From contig NGBS01001209.1 of the NCBI GenBank assembly GCA_002245135.1, positions 1 to 41,180 on the forward strand: a stretch of 41,180 bases of DNA, read 5' to 3'. Origin of the DNA: Proteromonas lacertae. Lineage: Eukaryota > Sar > Bigyra > Opalinata > Proteromonadidae. The notes beneath the pieces were generated by a model. It had not been told where the DNA came from. It ran no database searches and saw only the letters and a program-made list of their open reading frames with translations. This document shows positions 32,543 through 41,180 of this stretch, one piece after another. Position 1 is the first letter of the stretch. Every line of letters begins with the position of its first letter. The position numbers and the translations under genes are program-made.

Positions 32543-34983
32543 ATGAGGTATTTGATACAGGAAAAAGATGATTCTATAATGCTTTTGAATTTATCGAATG
32601 GTATATTTTGTAATGATGTTGTAGATAACACTATACTACAACTGAATCTTGAATGTGAAGGTGTTCCTGAAATTAGAGAAATAAATTTGAAAGGTATAAT
32701 AAAATTATCATTTTATATTTCGTATTTAGAAAATTCAAATGAGACAGAGAAAAGTATAAGAAATCTCTTTAATACATAGAGTTTTATGATAAGATACAAT
32801 CGCACATCCAAAACAATCTATATGAAGGAATTATTGAGATATTAAATAATTCTACAGACTATATGTATGAAACTCCAAGACAAGATGAAAGAAGCAATAG
32901 GCATATGAATTGTTTTACTCGTTCAGAAAAGGTGCAACCTATATCAGATATAACAATAAGTCAAAATAATAATAAAAGCATAATATTAAGTGAAAAGAAT
33001 CGATATTATTTGGTTGATGGAATTATTGGAATATATAATATTAATAATGGTATAAACAAACATTTTTAAGTTTAATCAAAATAGTATATTACTTAGCAGT
33101 TATAACCAAATCGAAATACATTGAATGTGAAATAGAAAACTGTAAAATATATTCTATTGAAGATTTAAAGTATATTATATTAAACAAAAATAAAAAATCT
33201 TCAAAGAAAAAGACAATTTTGAAAAATATTAAGAAATTATTTTGTAATGGTTCATTCTATTACTCGTATAACTATAATTTAACATGTAATCTTCAAAAAC
33301 ATGAAATAAACAGCAAAACACTTACATCCTACAAATGGAATGATTGTGATGAAATGTTTATTGTATTTTTATTTATTTTTTTTTATTATTGTATAGTGGA
33401 ATTATGATGCTTGTAATAAGTATATTAACAATGAGAATAAAGAAGAAGTATTAAACAATTATTTTACACCAATTATAAATGGTTATGTTGGTCAAAAGAA
33501 TAGTATTTTACATATTAAAAACAATCAAGATATGAATGTTGCTTTGACACTTATATCTAGAAGATCGTATATATTAACTGAAATATTTTGTTTATTTTTT
33601 GAATTAGACGTTTTCATGTTGGTACTAGATTTAATACAAGAGGATTGGATAAAAATTGTAATGTTGGAAATGGTGTAGAAACAGAACAGATATTGAAATG
33701 TAATAATCATTTGTATAGTTTTATTGAAGTATAAATTTATTATTAATTTTATTATTGTATAGATAAGAGGTTCAATTCCTTTGTATTGGAAACAGAAAAC
33801 AAAGTTGAAATATTCACCATCTGTTGAGATTCTTAATGATTTTGATAAGGTATAAATATTTTAATATATGTTATTTAAAATGTGCATAGAATTATGAAGG
33901 TTTTTCAACATATATGAATAATCTATTATCAAAATATGAAAAAGTGACTGTAGTATGTTTGATTAATAAGAAAAAGGGAGAAGGGAAATTGGGAAGTGAA
34001 TATGAGAATAATTTCAATAGATACAAAAATAGTTTAGATGAAAGCAATCAATCAAAAATATCATTTAATTGGTTTGATTATCATGCAGAATGCAGTCATT
34101 TAAGATATCATAATATAATGAAATTAATAGAAATAATAGATGAGAATATTAAAGAATATAATTTCTTTTCTATGGATGTAAAAGTAAACGAAATTAAATC
34201 CAAGCAGAATGGAGTGATGAGAGTTAATTGTATGGATAATTTAGATAGAACAAATGTGACTCAAAGTGTAATTGCTAGATATGTTTTGTTACTACAAATA
34301 CAGAAAATAACAGGTGAAGTATTTGATATAACTAAAGATAATTTATTGAATTTTGTTCAACAACCAGAATTAGAAAATGAATTTAGAACATTATGGACAG
34401 AGAATGGAGATAATATTTCTTTATTTTATGCTGGTACTCATGCTATGAAAAGAGATTTTACTAAGTATTATTTTAATTGAATTTTTCTTATTAAAATAAT
34501 AGAACTGGAAACAGAACGAAGAAAGGAGTGATTGAAGATGTAAATAATTCAGTAAAGAGATATTATAAGAACAATTTCAATGATGGTAATAAAAATGTAT
34601 ATATATATCTTGTATTATTATTATATTTCATAGGATATAATTAACATTACAACAGGCAATTATAAACATTCAATGATTAATTATGGTAAAATTACTAGTT
34701 CTACTTCAGTATTTATTTATTCTGTAATATTATATATATAGTGGAAGTTTATATTACTGTATATTATACCATTTGTATGTGTTGAAGTTCTGTTAGTGAT
34801 TTTCTTACCAAATTGTATATCAATATGTTTTATTATCTAGATTACAATATATTAGCATTTTTCCTGTTTTTCATTGTATATTCAGTAGTGTTTTGTATAA
34901 TATTCTTGAAATGTGGAATAGGTTGTGGTTTTTATTTGACTAATCAACCTAAAATGAAAAGAGAGTCAATAATTCAGATGTAA
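32543..34983 (+). CDS. SAC1: Sac1-type phosphoinositide phosphatase
   Basis: Twelve exons give 686 aa; the 11 introns (26-41 nt) are 32694-32729, 32754-32779, 33050-33084, 33363-33396, 33567-33607, 33729-33762, 33850-33889, 34465-34502, 34597-34633, 34709-34741 and 34815-34840. Sac landmarks in order: VDGIIGIYNI, YYLAVITKSKYI, FYYSYNYNLTCNLQ, LISRRSRFHVGTRFNTRG, GVETEQI, IRGSIPLYW, and the catalytic RVNCMDNLDRTNVTQS with the CX5R loop Cys481-Arg487. The end has two hydrophobic spans (WKFILLYIIPFVCVEVLLVI and ILAFFLFFIVYSVVFCIIFL), as in ER-resident Sac1. It should hydrolyse PI4P and related lipids on the cytosolic face of ER/Golgi membranes. The usual IDC before LDRT reads MDN. Confidence 0.93.
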
Positions 34984-35081
34984 TTTTTGATAAATTAACT
35001 ATTTTTCTTTTCATTTTGTTTGTTATTTTGTATGTGATGAGATAATGTGTTTTTTTTAATAAATCAAGCCTTACTCAAGCA

Positions 35082-35751
35082 ATGAAAATGAAAAACAATG
35101 AAAAACAAAGTAATGAAAAGGGAAAGGACCAGAGAAAAGTTTATGAAAAGTTTATGAAAAATATGAATAGTAAAGTATGATAGTATTCAATTTATTTGCT
35201 TCACAGATCGAAGAATATAAAAGAATTGAAAGTCAAATATCTATGGCACTCTCAGCAATATATAGCATCAAAGAAAAAATCGATGTATTTGGAAATGTTG
35301 AAAAGAATGATGAAGTAAGAGATTATAGACTTGGAATACTCTCACATTTTGCTAATATAAATGAAAATATGTATAAACTCTATTTAGATGAGAGTGAAAA
35401 GATGCTAAGAGGAATAAATTTACTTCTGTATATAATAATTCATTTTCATGTTTCTATAGTCCAAATTTAGAAGATACAATCAAGTCAATAAAATCAATAA
35501 ATGATGATGCATATGCTCAACACAATAGAGATGTATATTATCCCACAGATTATTGTACAATACCTCCAGATAACAAACCTTTATCAACAATACAGATATT
35601 GAATTTGTTAACTTCTATTTCAACAATGTATATTAGTCATTACTATTTTTTGAAACATTTAATGGTTGATACAAATTTAAGCAATATAAGAATACAGTAT
35701 GAAAAATATAACAATAATAATATGATTGATGAAAAGGAAGGTATTGAATGA
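35082..35751 (+). CDS. Hypothetical helical protein (201 aa)
   Basis: Three exons (35082-35174, 35207-35427, 35460-35751), introns 32 and 32 nt. The first intron ends CACAG, not TAG, so an alternative start at 35177 without it is possible. The Lys/Asn/Glu-rich start is followed by probable helices (IEEYKRIESQISMALSAIYS, RLGILSHFANINENMYKLYL) and a C-terminal region with PTDYCTIPPDNKPLST and TSISTMYISHYYFLKHLM. No signal peptide; possible coiled coil. I do not recognise a family. It follows the Sac1 gene by 98 bp in the same direction. Confidence 0.65.
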
Positions 35752-35925
35752 TAATTATATATACTTTATAGTTATGAGGTTTAAAGCATTTTTGAAATTA
35801 ATGAGTTTATAAATCGTTTTAATTTAATTTTTATACATTTTTAATTTTTAGGCTTATATGTATTTTCTTATATATATTTAAATAACTATGAAACATTCTT
35901 ACTCTTTATTTCATTATTTCAAAAT

Positions 35926-35937
35926 TATATTCGTTTC
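35926..35937 (+). promoter_or_regulatory. Candidate core promoter element of the HAD gene
   Basis: TATATTCGTTTC ends only 5 nt before the ATG at 35943, so it would give an extremely short 5' leader if it marks the transcription start. Identical to the GAR1 element at 24461-24472. Confidence 0.5.
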
Positions 35938-35942
35938 TGAAA

Positions 35943-36991
35943 ATGAAAATTGGTTTTGCTTTTGATGTAGACGGAGTATTAGGTAAAATGGGAAGCGACC
36001 ACAAAAGAATTGCAATACCTGGTGTGAAAGAATCATTAAAATTACTAGATTCTAAAGAGATTCCATTTGTTATAGTTTCAAATAATTCTAGCACTCCAGA
36101 AGAAGAATTTAGTAGGTATACATATGTTTTAAATAAAAATATACTAGAGTTCTTTCTGAGCATTTATTCAGGGAAGGTGATTATCAGATAAATCCAAAAA
36201 GAATGATATTATCTTCAACTCCATCTCGTAGAATAGCTTTAAGCTCGCCTGATAAAATGCTTTTAGTTTTTGCTAGAACTTATGAAGATCAACAAAATTG
36301 TGCAGATGCATATAATTTAGGCAAATACATTTTATTTGATGATTATATTGCACAACGTCCATATTTATATGCAAATCATCAGTATAAATCACAGAAAGAA
36401 CTTCCGATTTATTCAAATCCAGATGAAGATCCAATAAAAATTGATATGATAGTGTTTTACTCTGCGCCAATTGATTGGCTTGCTTCATTACAAGTTTTAG
36501 TTGATTTATTAAGGTCAAATGGCACTCCAGGAATAAAAAATGAACTTAAAAAAGATGAAGAACAAAAAGTTCAATTCTTTGCTGCAAATGGTGATGTTGA
36601 ATATGATGCTGATTATCCATTACCTCGTTTAGCTGTAGGTAGTTATATAGTAAGTTTAAAAAAATTATATAATGAGACAACAGGTAGAGATTTGAAATAT
36701 GAAATACTAGGAAAACCGAATAGAAAGATATTTGAAGAAGCAGAAATTAAATTGATAGAAGAGAATAATAATGTGAAATTAGATAAAATATTTATGGTTG
36801 GAGATAGTTTAAAGAGTGATATAAAAGGATCAAACAATATGAATGAAATTGGACATATCGAATGGGAAGCAATGTTAGTAAAAACAGGTATGTATAAAGA
36901 TGGAGAAAGTGTTGATGGATATAATATTAATTATATTGGAGATGATTTGTCAGATTGTGTCAATCATGTTTTAAACACTTATAAATTTTAA
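35943..36991 (+). CDS. HAD hydrolase, HDHD5/CECR5-like
   Basis: Two exons (35943-36115, 36148-36991) with a 32-nt intron give 338 aa. Motif I is FAFDVDGVLGK (Asp8 nucleophile, Asp10), motif II IVSNNSSTPEEEF, the cap is class IIA type, motif III is ILGKPNRKIFEEA (Lys) and motif IV FMVGDSLKSDIKGS. The order, GKPN and cap match the CECR5/HDHD5 subfamily, which is often mitochondrial in animals and fungi; no clear presequence is visible here. The substrate is unknown in the family; a phosphoester is expected. It is expressed from a very close promoter-like element. Confidence 0.9.
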
Positions 36992-37070
36992 TAGTTTGTT
37001 TTCATTCTATATAAAATATTCTTTATTCACAATAAACAAAACGAATAAACTATATAATTAAGTATATTAA

Positions 37071-37919
37071 TTAATTTATAACTTCATTCTCAATTACATG
37101 ATTTCCAATATAAATAATCCTATCAGCATAACATTCTAGTTCAGGATTATGAGTAACCATGACAATTGTACATTTATTATTCTAATAGAATTCAATTAAA
37201 CAAATACATCTTACTTTATGAATATAATCCAATAATTTCATAATTTCAAATGTTGTTGTTGGATCTAAATCACCTGTTGGTTCATCCAAGAATAACAGTG
37301 GAGGATTATTAGCTAATGCTCGAGCTATTGCAATTCTTTGCTATATTTTATTAATGATATAAATATATATATATAATCTTTTACTTACTTGTTCTCCACC
37401 TGATAACTCTGTTGGATAATAATTAAACTTTTCTTTTAAATTTACTAAACTCAATAATTGCATTGTTCTTATTTCTCTTTCTTTTTTCTTTAGTTTTCCT
37501 AACAATAACATTGGTAATTCTATATTTTCAAGACACGTTAATGAAGACATTAAATTGAAGTTTTGGAATACTATTCCCATCTATACATATGTTTATAACA
37601 CTATTACTTTTGTTAATCTGATTTGACTTAATTCACTGTTTTTCATACTGCTTACATCGTTTCCAAATATTCTAACGGTTCCATCACTTACTTTATCGAT
37701 TGTACTTATTACATTTAATAAGCTTGATTTACCACCACCACTCTGACCTCTAATCATGACAAATTCACCTTTCATAATAGCACGATGATTGCAATCGTTA
37801 TTTAAATTAATATGATCTAAGATTAATATCTCTTCTGCTCCCTTTTCCTTTGGCTTATACCTTTTAGTAACATCAATGAGTTCTAAAGCATAGTTATCAT
37901 CTTCATTGTTATCACACAT
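37071..37919 (-). CDS. Soluble ABC ATPase, LolD/MacB type
   Basis: Four exons (37919-37608, 37580-37389, 37340-37215, 37181-37071), 246 aa, a lone nucleotide-binding domain. Walker A is GQSGGGKSS (58-66), the Q-loop [10 protein letters not shown] (Gln110), the signature [15 protein letters not shown] (from 163), Walker [13 protein letters not shown] (183-194) and the switch His is in VMVTHN (His221). It resembles the bacterial LolD/MacB/FtsE group and eukaryotic ABCH-like proteins. No membrane partner is in the window, so the permease must be elsewhere. All three introns begin GTAA (27, 48 and 33 nt), unlike the GTAT usual here. Confidence 0.92.
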
Positions 37920-38138
37920 TTGTAATTATTATAAATACAAATAAAAATGATAAATTAATACAAAATAACAATCACAAAATCAAAAAATGATAAATACAGA
38001 GAAATACAAAAATATACTTGTATTATTAAAATATGATAAACATAAGAGAAAAACAAAATATATACTTTCATTGACAATTATTATGACTATCAAACAAGTA
38101 ATATTCAATAATAACAACAATTGTAGTAAAAATATTAA

Positions 38139-39073
38139 TTAATATGGTCTAGGTCTATTATCTCTCCTATAATTATTACGATTATTGTAATTCTTATAAT
38201 CATTCTTCTTTTCATATCCACTTCTAAACAAATAACAAAATAATTATATAATAATCTATACGAAGGTGGTGCAGCTTTCATAGTAGCCATTGAAACTTCA
38301 ATTTTATTTCCTTTAAATTCATTTCCATTGAAAAAATTAACAGCTTGATGAGCAGAAGCTGCTTCTTCATATGTCACAGCAGCATCTCCCTTATTTGAAC
38401 CATCTTTATTCTTATATAAATACACTTGATAAGGCCATTGATCCTTAAATTTACCTTTAATCTTTCTTTGAGCAATAATTCCAATTTGTTTGAAGAAATC
38501 AACAATATCATCTTCTGTTGTTGATGGGTTTAATCCTGAAATATATATTCTATTATTGGGACAAGATGAATCGCAATGACCATCACATTGATGTACTTCA
38601 GCAGGTGCTGATGAAGAAGAAGATGAATATGGAGTAGATGAAGAATTAGATGATCTATAACTGTTATTATTAACATTGTTATTATCTCTATAATCAGAAT
38701 GAGAGTGGTATGAATCATCTCTACTAGAACGATGTTCTGAATGATGATCAGAACGACTATCTGAATCACGATGATGGTCAGAGTGGTGGTGTCTGTCATC
38801 ATGTCTATCTGAATCACGATGATGACTACTATGGGATTCTGAAGATCTTCTTGGTTTATCTGCCTTACATTTGTAACATTGTTGTCTATTTGCATAATTC
38901 ATACCTCCACATTCACATTTCCAATCATCTTTATCATCACCAGGTATTTTTCTTCCTCCATGTCTTTAAATAAATAAATTACGAAATAAAAATAAATACC
39001 CTCTACTATCATCACGATCATTTCCACGAGAATAGTTATCTCTATTACTATCGTACCTTCTACTATCTGACAT
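38139..39073 (-). CDS. FUS/TAF15-like RNA-binding protein (RanBP2 finger + RRM)
   Basis: Three exons (39073-39000, 38963-38262, 38223-38139), introns 36 and 38 nt, 286 aa. Order: an Arg/Asp/Ser-rich start, a finger at 39-57 (DWKCECGGMNYANRQQCYKC, with an unusually short C-x-C first knuckle), a long His/Asp/Ser/Arg low-complexity run (~60-150), a small Cys cluster (CDGHCDSSC), an RRM at about 162-255 (IYISGL RNP2, KGDAAVTY RNP1) of the FUS/EWS/TAF15 subtype (FFKQIGIIAQRK, FKGNKIEVSMAT), and an Asn/Tyr/Arg tail. FUS proteins bind RNA in transcription and splicing; here the finger precedes the RRM, the reverse of FUS. The low-complexity run is a candidate phase-separating segment. Confidence 0.9.
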
Positions 39074-39114
39074 TGTGTTACGTTTTAAAACAAAAAATGA
39101 AATTCTAAATATTT

Positions 39115-39127
39115 TTAACGAATATAT
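39115..39127 (-). promoter_or_regulatory. Candidate core promoter element of the FUS-like gene
   Basis: ATATATTCGTTAA on the minus strand, about 41 nt before the ATG at 39073, in an 80-bp gap that must also serve the divergent MED27 gene. Confidence 0.4.
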
Positions 39128-39153
39128 TTTTATTTTTAATTGGATTTCTTTAA

Positions 39154-39977
39154 ATGAACGGAGTAATAAATGATGAATTCCAACCAAAAGAATTGATTCA
39201 GAATTTTGATAAATTAGGTGAAGTGGAGAAGATGTTAGAATCAGTATATGTATAACATTTACATAAACAGATACAAATAATACGATCTAATGCTGATAAT
39301 TTAGGACAAATAGCTGATGAAGTTATTAAAACTTCAGGAAAGAAACATTCAGCTGATTTAACAACTTTATCAGATTCAATTTCAGAAACTAAATCACTTC
39401 TAACCTCTCTTATAAATGATGCAAAACAATTTGATATTTTTAATCAATATGGATCTACATTAAATGTATAAATATCATTAATTTATTATGTTAGAAAGAA
39501 TTATCTCCAAAAATGAATGAATTATTATCACAAGCCATTAAAAACATCAAGAAAGTATATAATACAACATTATATAGAATTGAAGAAATATCCTCCTCAT
39601 CTTCTCATTTTACAACAACATCAATAGGTATAAAACTAACATCACTCGGATTGAAATGCTTTTTACCACTACCAAGTGAAGTTGATTTACCTTCCTATTT
39701 ATTTATAGATGATGCTGAATTATCGTCATCTACTTTACTTACTTCAATAGAAGATACTTGGAATACTGGATATATCTATTTCAGCAATAGTGCAAGGAAG
39801 TCAAATTCATCAGAACCTTTAGAGCATTTTTTCATTTGGTTGTTTTCCTATGATACATTGTTTAAATTACCTTGTGAAAAATGTCATAATCTATTAAGTC
39901 CTACAATGTCATTATTACCACCAATAATTAGAGATTATAAAACATTAAAACCATTTCACTTGGAATGTTATATTTAA
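39154..39977 (+). CDS. MED27: Mediator subunit 27
   Basis: Three exons (39154-39243, 39271-39465, 39495-39977), introns 27 and 29 nt, 255 aa. The N-terminal half is helical (LIQNFDKLGEVEKMLES, LTTLSDSISETKSLLTSL), as expected for the Mediator bundle. The C-terminal third is diagnostic: FFIWLFSYDTLFKLPCEKCH, then LLPPIIRDYKTLKPFHLEC, matching the Med27 pattern (WL-x-SY-x-x-LF, C-x-x-C, LPP-x-x-R, H-x-x-C), a likely zinc site. Med27 links head and tail modules of Mediator in RNA polymerase II transcription. The first intron ends ACAG. Only 80 bp separate its ATG from the FUS-like ATG. Confidence 0.8.
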
Positions 39978-40064
39978 TTATTTATATATTTGTTCAAAAC
40001 CATCCAAAAACAAACAAAATTTATGAGTAAAATATGTTGAACCCTTAGAAACTTTTAGATTTAA

Positions 40065-40659
40065 TTAATTTCGGAGCTTTTCCTTCTTTCTGTGGAATAA
40101 AGCTAATAATGAAATATTTGCAACTTTTACAACCTTGAATCTAACACCGGGAATATCACCAACTGAATGTCCTGATCTACCAAAACCAGCAATTAATACT
40201 TCATCATTTTCATCAATAAAGTTTAAACAACCATCACGTGGTACGAAGGCAGCTATTTTCTTGCTATTTTTAATTAATTGTACTCTGACGGCTTTACGAA
40301 TAGCTGAGTTAGGTTGTTTTGATTCAATACCAATCTTTTCAACAACAATACCTTTTGCCATTGTTGCTCCTCCTAAAGCGTTAGCTTTAATTGAGGCTAA
40401 ACTGTGAGTCTTCTTATATTTCTATACAAATAAACAATAAAATCTGTAATAAATACTTTTATGCTCCATCTTTGAGATTGTCTGTGTACACGAAGTTTAC
40501 GTGCAGAACGAATACCATTAGGTTTTCTATACAATAAAGATTAGGGATTATTGTGTTAAGAAAAAGCAGTAGTGTAAGTAATATAATAGAATAATAGACA
40601 ATAGGTAGTATTAATAGAAGATATAATTATAAGAGTGTTATATACCCGTGACCTCCCAT
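40065..40659 (-). CDS. RPS23: 40S ribosomal protein uS12 (RPS23)
   Basis: Three exons (40659-40646, 40526-40457, 40421-40065) give 145 aa, against about 143 in other eukaryotes. The first exon holds only ATG and four codons (MGGHG); intron 1 is 119 nt, the longest in the window, and intron 2 is 35 nt. The product reads [57 protein letters not shown], then [20 protein letters not shown] and [20 protein letters not shown], unmistakable uS12. It lies at the decoding centre; the PNSA loop contains the proline that is hydroxylated in other eukaryotes. Codons and sequence are clean, with no frame problems. Confidence 0.97.
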
Positions 40660-40937
40660 TAAATACTACTAAGAGTTCAACTAAAAATGATTTTTGAATT
40701 CAGGGCTTAAAAAGTATACTTTCGCTATTTAAACTCAGCATCAAAATGATTACACTATACATGTGTTAAAAGTATTAAAGCTTGGCAGTTTGAATATTTA
40801 TTTTTCATTTCTGCTTAAATTAGCTTATATGTAATTTAAATAATAACAAAAATCAAAATCAAAATCACATAGACATAAAAATTAGAATAAATAAAGAAAT
40901 TTATTATTATTAATCAAATACAATTATTCAAAACATT

Positions 40938-41180
40938 TTAATCCTCAGTTGTCTGTTCTTCAGCTGACACTTCTGCAGGTGTTTCTTCTGTCGATTGTCC
41001 TTCCGATGGACCTTCACTTTCAGTTGGTTCAGTTGGCTTTTCTTCTTCTGTTGTTGGAGTTTCTTCTTCAGATGGTTGTTCTTCTGTTGGTTTTTCCTCT
41101 TCAGTTTGAACTTCTTCAGTTGGTTGTTCTTCTGTTGGTTGTTCTTCAGTTGGTTTTTCGTTTCTTCAGTTGGTTTCTCT
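40938..41180 (-). CDS. C-terminal part of a Glu/Pro/Thr/Gln-repeat protein (runs off the right edge)
   Basis: From the stop TAA at 40940-40938 a minus-strand frame reads upstream through EEQPTEE-type repeats (unit about KPTEEQPTEE), ending TEETPAEVSAEEQTTED. The chain would be acidic and disordered, in style like the acidic CaaX protein at 25393 but without a CaaX end. Within the last ~25 bases of the window the repeat drops out of frame by one position, so either an indel or a sequence-end error is present. Nothing can be said of its N-terminus or function. Confidence 0.65.

Noticed and set aside
33765-33790. GGTTCAATTCC, a tRNA B-box-like string
   Set aside because: It lies inside the Sac1 exon encoding IRGSIPLYW, with no A box or cloverleaf around it.
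1-41180. Reassigned stop codons as in ciliates, suggested by the tiny introns
   Set aside because: TAA, TAG and TGA each end well-conserved genes at the expected length, and none is needed as a sense codon in them.

Overview
The window is AT-rich nuclear DNA from a compact, intron-rich microbial eukaryote. TAA, TAG and TGA all end well-supported genes, so the code looks standard. Nearly 70 spliceosomal introns can be placed by frame continuity and homology. All but three are 25-49 nt long, most start with GTAT and most end with TAG. Intergenic gaps are often only 45-120 bp. A small Tim chaperone implies a mitochondrion or a reduced relative of one. The lineage cannot be fixed from sequence alone; a free-living amoeboid or anaerobic protist would fit. 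No rRNA, tRNA, CRISPR, virus-like element or transposon was seen.

Layout, left to right. 0-3.7 kb: a possible gene edge on the minus strand, a coiled-coil golgin-like gene whose frame is repeatedly broken, and a degenerate Nudix protein. 3.8-14.4 kb: one giant secreted modular protein of 3,512 aa on the minus strand. 14.6-17.2 kb: two tandem fucosyltransferase-like type II membrane proteins, each carrying one disabling lesion. 17.3-20 kb: a stand-alone EDR2 C-terminal (DUF1336) protein and a secreted, probably inactive EEP (sphingomyelinase-like) protein. 20.1-25 kb: a secreted coiled-coil protein, a divergently transcribed ankyrin-histone deacetylase, the H/ACA snoRNP protein GAR1 and a small unknown protein. 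25.4-27.6 kb: a prenylated acidic protein and a bacterial-type Xaa-His dipeptidase. 27.9-32.4 kb: a two-finger RanBP2-type zinc-finger protein, a tandem Tudor-like protein, a MINDY deubiquitinase with zinc fingers, and the small Tim. 32.5-37 kb: a Sac1-type phosphoinositide phosphatase, an unknown protein and an HDHD5/CECR5-type HAD phosphatase. 37-41.2 kb: a LolD/MacB-type ABC ATPase, a FUS-like RNA-binding protein, Mediator subunit 27, ribosomal protein uS12 (RPS23) and the end of a repetitive acidic protein.

Most genes are housekeeping (RNA processing, chromatin, Golgi/ER lipid and sugar metabolism, ubiquitin, transcription) and do not form one pathway. The distinctive content is at the cell surface: the giant adhesin-like protein, the EEP-like protein with a hydrophobic tail, the secreted coiled coil and the Golgi glycosyltransferases. 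A recurring TATAYTCGTTTC-like element lies just upstream of several unrelated genes and is a candidate core promoter.
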